A program made the position numbers and the translations under genes. From assembly GCF_002088275.1 (NCBI RefSeq), contig NZ_AQQS01000019.1:45633-109632 (forward strand): a stretch of DNA of 64,000 nt. Reading direction: 5' to 3'. This stretch comes from Aurantimonas sp. 22II-16-19i. Its GTDB lineage: Bacteria > Pseudomonadota > Alphaproteobacteria > Rhizobiales > Rhizobiaceae. A model generated the notes under the pieces. It did no database searches. It was not told where the DNA came from and saw only the letters and a program-made list of their open reading frames with translations. Below are positions 51,167 to 59,042 of the stretch, one piece after another (the stretch's first letter is position 1; every line of letters starts with the position of its first letter).

Positions 51167-51514
51167 TCATCGCATCGAGCCGGGAAACAGGTGGTGCCCG
51201 TCCGGCCCGATCGGCAGGTCCTCGACCCAGAGCACGGCCTCGACGGGCAGGCTCCCATAGAGATGCGGAAACAGCGCGCCGCCGCGGGACGTCTCGTAGC
51301 GCAGCGCCTCGCCCAGCGGCGCGGGATCGACGGCGACGAGCAGCAGGTCGCTCTGGCCGGAAAAGTGCCGCGCGGCCGTCTCGCGCACCTGGGCGCTGGT
51401 CGAGAAGTGGATGAAGCCGTCGGAAAGGTCGACCGGCGCGCCGTCGAGGCGGCCCTGGTCCTTGGCCGCTTCCCACAGCGTGCGGGGAAGGATCTTGTAG
51501 ATCGTCTGGGTCAT
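51167..51514 (-). CDS. DUF952 protein
   Basis: 115 residues of DUF952: YKILPRTLWEAA, DGFIHFSTSAQVRETA and LYGSLPVEAV are typical. The fold is related to ADP-ribosyltransferase-like folds, but function is unknown. It precedes pyrD by 141 bp and is probably co-transcribed. Confidence 0.85.
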   Translation of the reverse strand: MTQTIYKILPRTLWEAAKDQGRLDGAPVDLSDGFIHFSTSAQVRETAARHFSGQSDLLLVAVDPAPLGEALRYETSRGGALFPHLYGSLPVEAVLWVEDLPIGPDGHHLFPGSMR

Positions 51515-51704
51515 GGGGAAGCGGTGCCAAACAATCGGGGAAAAATCAATTCGCGGCAGGCGAGATTCTGCCCGCTTCCGTCACATCGCGGCCACCTGAA
51601 ACTGCGAGCCTACCCGGAGGCGAAATGCCGCAGGGCGAGCAGGCCTGCCGGATCTGGACGATGACGGCTGATCGCCGAGCCGGCAGCCGAGGAGAGGAAC
51701 GACG

Positions 51705-52184
51705 ATGCAACGACGAGGCACGAGGTCGGCAGCAGCGCCGGCAATGATGGCCCTGGCAACGCTCCTTTGGGCAGCAGTGCCGGCCGGCGCCCAGTCCGGC
51801 CTCGGACGGATCGACGGCGAAGCCGCTCCCGGCCGCTACCAGATCGTGCGAATCGCGGGCGCCGTCGCCCGCCTCGACACCGCCACGGGGTCGCTCGCTT
51901 CCTGCCGGGTCGAAGGGGAAACGATCCTCTGCGGCGACGGCGCGCCCGCCGCCGCAGAGGATCGGGCCGCCTCCGACGCCCGGATCAGGGCGCTGGAGGC
52001 GCGGATCGAAGCGCTCGAGACCGTGCTTGCCGAGGGTGGCCCGGCCCAGCCCGGCAGCGACGAAACCGACATCGCCATCGACCGGATGCAGAAGCTGTTC
52101 CGCGGCTTTGCCGACATCGTCAAGGAACTCGACGAGGACCGCGCGAGCGAAGGTCCGAAGGAGCCATCGCCGAACCGCACATGA
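51705..52184 (+). CDS. Small exported coiled-coil protein
   Basis: 159 residues. A signal peptide is visible (AAAPAMMALATLLWAAVPAGAQS, cut after GAQ). The mature part has two cysteines (SCRVEGETILC) and then a helical coiled-coil stretch (ASDARIRALEARIEALETVL). Function unknown. GAGGAGAGGAACG precedes the ATG at 51705. Downstream is repeat copy 5. Confidence 0.7.
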   Translation: MQRRGTRSAAAPAMMALATLLWAAVPAGAQSGLGRIDGEAAPGRYQIVRIAGAVARLDTATGSLASCRVEGETILCGDGAPAAAEDRAASDARIRALEARIEALETVLAEGGPAQPGSDETDIAIDRMQKLFRGFADIVKELDEDRASEGPKEPSPNRT

Positions 52185-52660
52185 GGCCCCTTCTCGCGCG
52201 CCGCCTCCGCAACCCCGGCCGCGCCGGGATCGCACCGCGGCGGCGGCGGGCCCGGAGCATGGCGGCCCGCCCGAGTGCCGGCGCTAGAGCGGGATGAGAT
52301 CAGCTTCGATCGACATCCGGCTCACTCCTGTTTTTGCCGCATGATCTTTCCCGAAAACCGGTTCCCACTTTTCGGGATCATGCTCTCATTGCGTCAGCGA
52401 ATGCCGATGGTCGAGGCACGCTGCGCCCCTGCCAAAGCGCCGCATCGCTGCCGCGGTGGGACGGCGAAACGGCGCCGGCGCTGGCGCCAGCCTGACCGGT
52501 TTCGAAATCAGGACTTGAAGAAGCGGGCATTCTGTCATATCCCGCGCCGATCGAACACGGGCCGCCAACCGGGCCCGGGCGCTTCCTCCGGACCGTCCCA
52601 CGATGTCATCGGCCCTGCCGGGCTTCGATGGGGTGCGAAGGCTGGGCGGCATTCGACGAT
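52185..52660. other. Intergenic region before tRNA-Ser
   Basis: 476 bp. Contains repeat copy 5 (52284-52386); the remaining ~270 bp to the tRNA should hold its promoter, but no clear pair is seen. No gene is supported here. Confidence 0.5.
52284..52386 (-). repeat. Palindromic intergenic repeat, copy 5
   Basis: Reverse-oriented, well-preserved copy. AGAGCGGGATGAGATCAGCT (52287-52306) starts it and CCCGAAAACCGGTTCCCACT with TTTTCGGG closes the strong hairpin near 52351-52377, flanked by GCATGATC/GATCATGC. It lies about 275 bp before tRNA-Ser, downstream of the small exported protein. Confidence 0.85.
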
Positions 52661-52750
52661 GGTGAGGTGGCCGAGTGGTTGAAGGCGCACGCCTGGAACG
52701 CGTGTATACGGGAAACCGTATCGAGGGTTCGAATCCCTCTCTCACCGCCA
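52661..52750 (+). tRNA. tRNA-Ser (anticodon GGA)
   Basis: 90 nt with a long variable arm as expected for serine. Acceptor stem GGTGAGG pairs with TCTCACC (one G-T); D arm GCCGAGTGGTTGAAGGC; anticodon stem CACGC/GCGTG with loop CTGGAAC, anticodon GGA; T arm GAGGGTTCGAATCCCTC; encoded CCA at 52748-52750. It reads codons UCC/UCU. Island genes begin about 370 bp downstream, so its 3' end may be an integration site. Confidence 0.97.
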
Positions 52751-53120
52751 CAAAACGCCCGCCCCAAGCGCGGGTGCCAAACCTCTGACGAACATCGAAT
52801 TTCGGGAACCAGACCAAAGGGGTCGAATCGGTTTCCATGTGTAGCGCGCAAAATCATATGGCGGCCCGCGCAACATCAAATGGCGGCAGTTCTCTTCCTC
52901 TCAATCAGCAGTTCCCCCACCTGTAGCGCGGCTTCAAATGAGACAGCGCGGCGGTTCAAACGAGATCAGTTTCGGTGCGAGCTGATCACCAACTCCCCCC
53001 TCACATTGCCCTGTTGGCTGATAGCCCCGATCCGCTGCGGTCATCGGCGGCTCGCCTGTCGCTGAAGCAGCCTGAGCGTGTGGAGATATTCGTGTTACCC
53101 TCGCGAGCGGTTTAGATGCG
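52751..53120. other. Intergenic, tRNA-Ser to first accessory gene
   Basis: 370 bp. No integrase, no second tRNA and no clear promoter. ATGGCGG occurs twice at about 52858 and 52880 (ATCATATGGCGG, ATCAAATGGCGG), possibly a short repeat. Base composition changes from GC-rich to more even here. Confidence 0.5.
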
Positions 53121-53825
53121 GTGGAGAATCTGCGCTCGATGCTGGAATTCGCACGTCCGAAGGGAATGGCTCAACCACCTAGCGAGCGGGTGGCCTACGA
53201 TCACCTGGTGATGATCAGGGCTCACCTCGAGTCCCTGAAACGGGTCATGGATCGCGCAACGAAGGAGTCTTTCTCACCCTTCTCAATTGTCGAACTTCGT
53301 CAGGCCTTTGGCCATATTCGTATGATCATTGAAGAACTCATGCTGCTCTCCGTGTCTGCTCATAAAGACGCTGGCGAAGCCGTATCCCACCGGTTGCGCG
53401 ATGAGTATCAGGCGGTGACGAAGATGGCCCTGCTACGTGCCATAAATCCTCGCTTCTTTCCTGTTGCGATCGACGTAGTTCCTACAGATGAGCCAGGCAT
53501 CGCCGGCAGGTTTACGGATGTTGAAGACGAATATTTAACCGAAAAAGAGGCGAAAGCGTACTACGTGAAGTGCGGAGATATCCTTCATGCCTCATGGAAG
53601 GCGGCTGGAGAGGCGACCTATGATGCCGACCTAGCGTTCGCGCGCCGCTTTGTGCCACTGACCTCAAGGCTGCTGAAAACATTTGAGGTGGATATCTCTG
53701 GCCAAGGATACATGATGCTTGGGCATCTGAACCTAGGCGAGCCGATTGCGCCCGCACTCTTCTTCGGTCGTACTTCTGCACTCGATAGCACGGGTGAAGA
53801 GGCCATCGAGCATTCGGAAGATTGA
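53121..53825 (+). CDS. Hypothetical accessory protein
   Basis: 234 residues, mostly helical, soluble, no signal peptide and no family recognised. Conserved-looking blocks include AYDHLVMIRAHLESLKRVMD and FSIVELRQAFGHIRMIIEEL. Codon use is more A/T-rich than in the rest of the window. GTG at 53121 is used; ATG at 53166 is an alternative. Converges with the next gene. Confidence 0.6.
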   Translation: MENLRSMLEFARPKGMAQPPSERVAYDHLVMIRAHLESLKRVMDRATKESFSPFSIVELRQAFGHIRMIIEELMLLSVSAHKDAGEAVSHRLRDEYQAVTKMALLRAINPRFFPVAIDVVPTDEPGIAGRFTDVEDEYLTEKEAKAYYVKCGDILHASWKAAGEATYDADLAFARRFVPLTSRLLKTFEVDISGQGYMMLGHLNLGEPIAPALFFGRTSALDSTGEEAIEHSED

Positions 53826-53927
53826 AGGCGTCAGCCGCCATAGTGATGACGTCGACACCATCAACGTGGCTGTGGAGTGGGCAAGATCATCCTTCGCAGC
53901 GCAAGCGCCATGCGAAGCCGGATGCGC

Positions 53928-54860
53928 TCAATAGCTTCGGCGCCAGTTAAACTCCTTAAGAACGGCATCCGTGTAGTCAGCGTAAACCCCACAGCCGTGT
54001 TCGGATCCCGCCACAACTGTCTGAAGATGTTCCCCTGGTGTTGTGACGGGATCTCCATATGATCCGCCGACGACTGGTCTAACGCTTCCGGCAGTTATCA
54101 CTCCCAGGACGAACCTAACCGAATATGCCGCGCCTGCGATTAGGGGCATTCCAGCATGACAATCTGCGTAAAAATCCCCCCATGGCGGAAACTTGACGCA
54201 TCCTCCGTTGACCTCGGGCTCCTGTCGCAGAAGATCGACGTCCTCAACGCTGCGAGCGTATCCAAATACTAGAGTACGCAGCACCTCATGAGAGATCTGC
54301 CGGATCGTTGCGCCCTCGGGAATGGATAACGCTTGCTGTCCACCGGCCTGTGACGTCATTGTCCAACCGAGCGAATTAGACCGGCTAAAGGCCGCATAAT
54401 CAGTGCGGAGTGAGCCATCGACGTGCGCCCCGCCATCCTGATCAGCCATACACAGGACGACATCGGCCCGTGAAAGCTGGCGTTTTTCATTATCACCGAG
54501 AACCGGCGTAGACCACCAGTCATCGAATGCCTGCCTTGCAACCGTCGTGCCGTCATCCAGCCTCGGGCCGAAGCTGACCCTTCCTTCTTTTATCTGTAAT
54601 AAGATTAGGCGATGCTGAGATAAGAGGTTCTCTGGATCCAGCGGTGCTGCAGTATCTACGAAATCCAGTTCGTTACGACCCAGTCGCTTCAACAATGACG
54701 GGTTACGAGCGGAGTGCAGTAGATTTCGGAGACTAACTGCCATCCGCTTTGCCTCGCTACGATAGCCTGCATCGAAAGCATGAGCCGCTCGCTGCAGCAT
54801 CCCCAACTGTTCTCGGAGCTGCTCCTCCAACTCGGCATGTGTCAGTTGATGGCGAGCCAT
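53928..54860 (-). CDS. Conserved hypothetical protein of accessory regions
   Basis: 310 residues, soluble. An N-terminal helical part (ELEEQLREQLGMLQRAAHAF) is followed by a mixed domain with VLCMADQDGGAHVDGSL and TIRQISHEVLRTLV, which look like conserved blocks of an unnamed family met on mobile elements. Function unknown. Lower GC than the flanking chromosome. Confidence 0.65.
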   Translation of the reverse strand: MARHQLTHAELEEQLREQLGMLQRAAHAFDAGYRSEAKRMAVSLRNLLHSARNPSLLKRLGRNELDFVDTAAPLDPENLLSQHRLILLQIKEGRVSFGPRLDDGTTVARQAFDDWWSTPVLGDNEKRQLSRADVVLCMADQDGGAHVDGSLRTDYAAFSRSNSLGWTMTSQAGGQQALSIPEGATIRQISHEVLRTLVFGYARSVEDVDLLRQEPEVNGGCVKFPPWGDFYADCHAGMPLIAGAAYSVRFVLGVITAGSVRPVVGGSYGDPVTTPGEHLQTVVAGSEHGCGVYADYTDAVLKEFNWRRSY

Positions 54861-55044
54861 TCGAAGAAGCTCCTATGCTTTGAGCACGTCGCGCAGGACA
54901 TAGATTGGTGAACGCTTTGTAATTCGGTCGCGAACGGGGCGTCAGCATCGCCGGACACTAACATCCACGCGCTCCAATTTTTGCTCCCTTCCGTCTCCCA
55001 TCAATGCGATAAACGGCGCTGATACCAATGGAGCGGGTTTTGCC

Positions 55045-55677
55045 ATGCTACCTCAAGAAGCACTCGATGCCGATGACCCGCGGACTACGCGTCTCGCGAC
55101 GCAATTCCTCACTCAGTACGAGATTGTGGTCATAGAGAGGATTAAAAGTGGTCCTGTGGGTAACTGCTACGAAAACGTTCGGCAGCAGATTGCAGAACAT
55201 GGAGGGCGGGCTACGTTGGGATGGGTCCCCTCACATTTCCCAGGGCACTACATCGAACTGCTCCACCACGCCGTATGGCAAGACGAGCTGGGTCAACTCC
55301 ATGACGTGACGGGGCCATCATACCCTGCGATGCTCGGGAAAAACGTTGTTTTCATACGTGATCCACAACCTGAACTGGATCCCGTTGCAGACCCGTTCGT
55401 TCCGTCTTGGTTTCATTGCCAAGACGATCTCCCGGGTACGAAGGAATACATTCGATTAACTCGAGAGCGTATGATCTTGAGGGCACGCGTGTACGCACTG
55501 ATCAAGCGGCATGCTGTGCCAGTCTGGCGAGAGGGATTGAATTTGGTCACAGATGGCTTTCCCACGCCAGCAGCCGAGGCGGTTATCGCTCCGCTCCTGA
55601 CAAGAGCATCCGCGATAGAGGAAAGGCGAGAGGCCTACATACGACGGCTGAGCAAAGGAATTTTCAGCAAACTGTGA
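55045..55677 (+). CDS. Possible Cys-His-Asp (papain-like fold) accessory protein
   Basis: 210 residues. A pattern NCYENV (Cys41), IELLHHAVW (His74/75), LHDVT (Asp87), with GWVP between, resembles the Cys-His-Asp order of small papain/NlpC-like hydrolases, but I cannot assign a family. No signal peptide. Possible roles are peptidase, transglutaminase-like or deamidase activity; all inferred. An IS3-family element begins 30 bp after the stop. Confidence 0.55.
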   Translation: MLPQEALDADDPRTTRLATQFLTQYEIVVIERIKSGPVGNCYENVRQQIAEHGGRATLGWVPSHFPGHYIELLHHAVWQDELGQLHDVTGPSYPAMLGKNVVFIRDPQPELDPVADPFVPSWFHCQDDLPGTKEYIRLTRERMILRARVYALIKRHAVPVWREGLNLVTDGFPTPAAEAVIAPLLTRASAIEERREAYIRRLSKGIFSKL

Positions 55678-55745
55678 AATTCAACCGAAGCGGTCCGTGC
55701 ATGAAGTGAAGCGTCCCGGGTTTTCCGGAGGCTGTTTCATTTGAG

Positions 55746-56651
55746 TCATGCAGCCTTATCGAGGTCCTCGCGGGCAGCATAGTAGTTGGCTTCGGCCTCG
55801 GCGGGCGGGATATGCCCGATGGGTCCGAAGAGGCGGTGATTATTGAACCAATGGACCCAGCGCAACGTCGCCATTTCGACGGCTGGTGCGCTCGGCCATG
55901 ACCGTTGCCGCCAGATGACCTCGGCCTAGTAGAGGCCGTTGATTGTCTCGGCCAAGGCGTTGTCGTAGCTGTCGCCGACGCTGCCTACCGAAGGCACCAG
56001 GTCGGCCTCGGCCAGACGCTGGGTGTAGTTCATGGCGAGATATTGGACGCCTCTGTCGCTATGGTGGATGAGCGCGTCATCGGCTTTTGGCCTGCGAGCA
56101 TGGATCGCCTGCTCAAGAGCATCGAGAACGAAGCCTGCCGTCGCCGAGTTGCTGACCTTCCAACCGACGATCCGCCGAGCATAGGCATCGATCACGAAGG
56201 CGACGTAGACGAACCCCGCCCAGGTATGGACGTAGGTAAAATCGACCACCCACAGGGCATTGGGACGACTGACGCGGAATTCCCGGTTGACCTTGTCCAG
56301 CGGACATGGCGCTTTCGGGTCTCTGACGGTGGTGATCGTCTTCTTTCCCCGGCGCACGCCGGCCAGCTCCATGGCGCGCATCAGGCGCTCCACCGTGCAT
56401 TTGGCAACCTTGATCCCCTCGCGACGCAACTGATGCCAGACCTTGCGGCTGCCATAGAGGCCAAAACTGTTCGCATGGACGCGCTCGATCTCGTCCATGA
56501 TCTCGTCATCGCGACGGGCACGGGCCGGACGCCTGCCGGGATCGGCAAGGCGTGCAGCGTGTTCGCGGTAGGAGGATGGGGCGATCGCCAGCTCGCGGCA
56601 GATCGGCTCGACCCCCAGTTCCTCGCGATGGGCGTCAATGAACGCCATCAC
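55746..56651 (-). pseudogene. IS3-family transposase OrfB with premature stop
   Basis: rve/DDE integrase: VVDFTYV (first D), HHSDRGVQY (second D) and DNALAETINGLY (E) are present. A TAG at 55926-55928 follows GLY, where related proteins have Lys (AAG). Reading on after it gives AEVIWRQRSWPSAPAVEMA and the normal C-terminus up to TGA at 55746. So one base change removes the last ~60 of ~301 residues. In IS3 elements OrfB is made as an OrfAB fusion by frameshifting. Confidence 0.88.
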
Positions 56652-56974
56652 CCTTTCCCGGGGCGGTCGAGCTCCGCCATCGCAAAATAAGCCGATGCCT
56701 TGCGCAGGATCTCGTTGGCCCGACGGAGCTCCTTCACCTCCCGCTCGAGCAGCCGCAAACGCGCCTGATCGTCGGCCGCCTGCGCCGCGGGGCCTGCTCG
56801 TCGGCCCGCCTCATCGCGGCACCACCGGCGCAAAGTCTCGGCCGTACATCCAATCTTCGCCGCGATCGAGGTGATCGTTTCCCACTCCGAGCCATAATCG
56901 GCCCGGTGCTCTCCAACCATCCGGACCGCACGATCGCGGACCTCAGGCGAAAACTTCTTGCTCGTCTTGCTCAT
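56648..56974 (-). CDS. IS3-family transposase OrfA
   Basis: 108 residues with an N-terminal helix-turn-helix ([18 protein letters not shown]) and a C-terminal leucine-zipper-like helix ([26 protein letters not shown]), the standard OrfA layout. Its stop overlaps the orfB start by 4 bp. Intact. Confidence 0.9.
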   Translation of the reverse strand: MSKTSKKFSPEVRDRAVRMVGEHRADYGSEWETITSIAAKIGCTAETLRRWCRDEAGRRAGPAAQAADDQARLRLLEREVKELRRANEILRKASAYFAMAELDRPGKG

Positions 56975-57260
56975 CGTAGCTCCTTCTCACAGACAGGAGC
57001 CTCCGGAAAACCCGGGACGCTTCATCCTGCCTCAGGAGACTGCCGTGTTCGAAACTGCTCATACTCGTGCGCCGGCGTTGCAACCATTCATACTACAGCA
57101 TATCTTCTCGGCATCTTTTTGATCGGCCGCATTTCCCAATTCAAAGCCTCAGAGCTGGCCCAAATTTCCTGCTACGAAAGGCGCACCCATTAACCGACAA
57201 CCAAGCCATACGTTCGGACGCGCCGATCAGCTCGATGCGGCGCTGGGACTGGACGATGAG

Positions 57261-57803
57261 GTGGCCCGAAAGCTAGCCTCGATAATCGTCTTTGCGGCCC
57301 ACATCGAATATCATCTCGAACGCGCTCTATGGGTTCTGGAAGAGATTGATCCCAGGGGAATTCGCCCCACGACTGATGCCAAGCCAATTTCTGAACTGAT
57401 CGCGATGCTCGCCAGCCACGCCGCCGGCATCGCCGACGAGAAGGTGCGTGGTTTGCTGGAAACTTGGTGCCACGCGGCCCGGTCCGGGTTTTCCCTTCGG
57501 CATGACATCGCGCATGGCGTCTCGCTGAAGATGCAGACTACACTTTTCTTCTTAAGGAACCCGCGCTGGCAAGGCGAAGTGCGCAAACGCGAGTTCAGCA
57601 AATTTCATTGTGACGTTTCAATCCTCGAGATGATCCGCGCATCGATGGCCACACTGCTGCGCATCATCGGGACGATTTCAGAAAACAAAACGCGCCTGGC
57701 TGATATCGCCAATCCTTTGGCTCTGAGCGCTTTACGTGAGGCCCGCTCGACCCTCGGTGAGTTTGCAGATCGCTTCTATAACCCCACCTTCGAGAAATAC
57801 TGA
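57261..57803 (+). CDS. Hypothetical protein with HEPN-like R-x4-H motif
   Basis: 180 residues, nearly all helical. SLRHDIAHG (R80-H81-D-I-A-H85) matches the R-x4-H motif that forms the catalytic site of many HEPN RNases, including toxins and defence nucleases, and it sits at the start of a helix as expected. N-terminal AHIEYHLERALWVLEEI also suits a HEPN-type helix. Start GTG at 57261; the frame stays open upstream (RADQLDAALGLDDE) and the true start may be earlier. Followed after 49 bp by the next gene on the same strand. Confidence 0.55.
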   Translation: MARKLASIIVFAAHIEYHLERALWVLEEIDPRGIRPTTDAKPISELIAMLASHAAGIADEKVRGLLETWCHAARSGFSLRHDIAHGVSLKMQTTLFFLRNPRWQGEVRKREFSKFHCDVSILEMIRASMATLLRIIGTISENKTRLADIANPLALSALREARSTLGEFADRFYNPTFEKY

Positions 57804-57852
57804 CGAGCCGAGCGTTTCTCGATGCTCAACCTGCTGCGCCCAATTAGGTGAT

Positions 57853-58722
57853 ATGGCGAATTCGAAATCGAACAAGATGTCTTGGCGTGAGATCAACGCG
57901 ACGAAGAAAGCCCTCGCCGAGCGCTTTCCCGGCGACCCGTTTCTCCCAAAGCTTCTCAAGGGCGTCATGCGCGTAGCGCGCGACAAGTCCAACCCGATCA
58001 GAGGCAATCTCGCTGCGAGCGGCCTGCGCGAAATTGTCGGGCATGTGCTCCACGATCTGGCCCCCGAACAAGAGGTGCGCCGCTGTGTCTGGTTCGAACA
58101 AGCCAAGGATACAGCAGGCATCACTCGTCGGCAGCGAGCTAACTACATCGTCCATGCGGGCCTGCCCGAAGCCTTTGTAGAGGACATACTGAGCCTCGAT
58201 GTTCGAGAAGAAGTTCAGCCCCTTCTAGACGCAATCAACGAATTGAACAGGGCTACCCACGTCCAAGCCGAAACCATCATCCATAAGGGCCGCGACGTCC
58301 GAAAGATGATTCAGAACGTGTTGTTTGGGCTTGTAAATCTCTTGGAGGGCGCGGCGACGGCCCGCGAGACCATGAAGCATGCGCTGGCGGAGGTGATGCA
58401 CGAGGCTGTCTTCGACAATCTGATCTCGGAGACAATTCAGGAGCTTGACGAGCTCTCAACGCACACAGTAGTCAACGGCCATGCCATCGACACCATAGCC
58501 GTCCAGCTCATGAACGCCACCACGGTCTGCTATGTAGTAACTGGAGAGGTCGAGGTCGAACTGCAGTATGGATCGAATTCCGACGTACGAAATGACATTG
58601 GCTTTCGTCGGAACGATGCCTATCCTTATCGAGCCATCATCACGTCATGCGCGGCTGAACCTTCAGAGATCCATAGCAACGATGTCGCCCTGACCGTCGA
58701 CAACAGAAGCTTTTTTGAATGA
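57853..58722 (+). CDS. Possible pPIWI-associated nuclease-like protein
   Basis: 289 residues. The N-terminal ~140 residues (NPIRGNLAASGLREIVGHVL, LAPEQEVRRCVWFEQ, ITRRQRANYIVHAGLP, LNRATHVQ) resemble, from memory, the predicted pPIWI-associating nuclease domain family; this needs a profile search. The C-terminal part is mixed beta (VCYVVTGEVEVELQYGS, DIGFRRNDAYPYR). ATG 57853 starts MANSKSNKMSWREI. Same strand as, and close after, the HEPN-like gene, so a two-gene operon is likely. Confidence 0.5.
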   Translation: MANSKSNKMSWREINATKKALAERFPGDPFLPKLLKGVMRVARDKSNPIRGNLAASGLREIVGHVLHDLAPEQEVRRCVWFEQAKDTAGITRRQRANYIVHAGLPEAFVEDILSLDVREEVQPLLDAINELNRATHVQAETIIHKGRDVRKMIQNVLFGLVNLLEGAATARETMKHALAEVMHEAVFDNLISETIQELDELSTHTVVNGHAIDTIAVQLMNATTVCYVVTGEVEVELQYGSNSDVRNDIGFRRNDAYPYRAIITSCAAEPSEIHSNDVALTVDNRSFFE

Positions 58723-58776
58723 TATCGCTCACTCCTTTTCAATGAAACGGTTATTCCTTTAGAGTCTTTCCCCGCA

Positions 58777-58792
58777 GCCGGCCTCGGCCGGC
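58777..58792 (-). terminator. Candidate hairpin at the end of the phage late operon
   Basis: Stem GCCGGCC (58777-58783) and GGCCGGC (58786-58792) with a 2-nt loop, 14 bp past the last tail-region gene on the minus strand. No T tract follows, so termination is tentative. It marks the change from GC-rich phage genes to the more A+T-rich cargo. Confidence 0.3.
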
Positions 58793-58805
58793 CCGTCGTC
58801 TGCCC

Positions 58806-59027
58806 CTATTCCACGTCGTCGAGGATGGGATCTGCCGGCAGCCCGGGCTGCGTCGAGAGGAGCTGGATGCGCCCGTCCTCGGCGGTGCCGACTTGGCACC
58901 CATAGCCAGCCGGATCCATGACGATGAGGCTATAGCCATCGGGCAGGCGGACCTTGCGGCCGGTGTCAGAGACGACGAGGCGCTTCACGCCATCCTCGCC
59001 GGTCACTTCCTTGAAATGCACGTGCAT
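58806..59027 (-). CDS. Small phage tail-region protein
   Basis: 73 residues, no family recognised. MHVHFKEVTGEDGVKRLVVS and ILDDVE are acidic and beta-rich. GAGAGGAA precedes the ATG, and it follows the SGNH tail gene by 15 bp on the same strand. Probably a minor structural or lysis-accessory protein of the prophage. Confidence 0.65.
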   Translation of the reverse strand: MHVHFKEVTGEDGVKRLVVSDTGRKVRLPDGYSLIVMDPAGYGCQVGTAEDGRIQLLSTQPGLPADPILDDVE

Positions 59028-59042
59028 GTCGGTTCCTCTCGA

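Larger units (their letters stand above)
55707..57024 (-). mobile_element. IS3-family (IS51-group-like) insertion sequence, 1318 bp
   Basis: Bounded by perfect 27-bp inverted repeats, 55707-55733 and 56998-57024, starting TGAAGCGTCCCGGGTTTTCC. It holds overlapping orfA and orfB on the minus strand. The bases next to each end differ (AAG before, TCC after), so no target-site duplication is visible. The orfB reading frame is broken by an amber codon, so the copy is probably inactive by itself, though its ends are intact. Confidence 0.93.

Noticed and set aside
52628..53065. 145-residue open frame across the tRNA
   Set aside because: It overlaps the whole tRNA-Ser gene and has no family resemblance.
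52661..58800. Attachment-site repeat of the tRNA 3' end inside the window
   Set aside because: I looked for a second TTCGAATCCCTC or CTCACCGCCA downstream by eye and found none; the other copy, if any, is outside.
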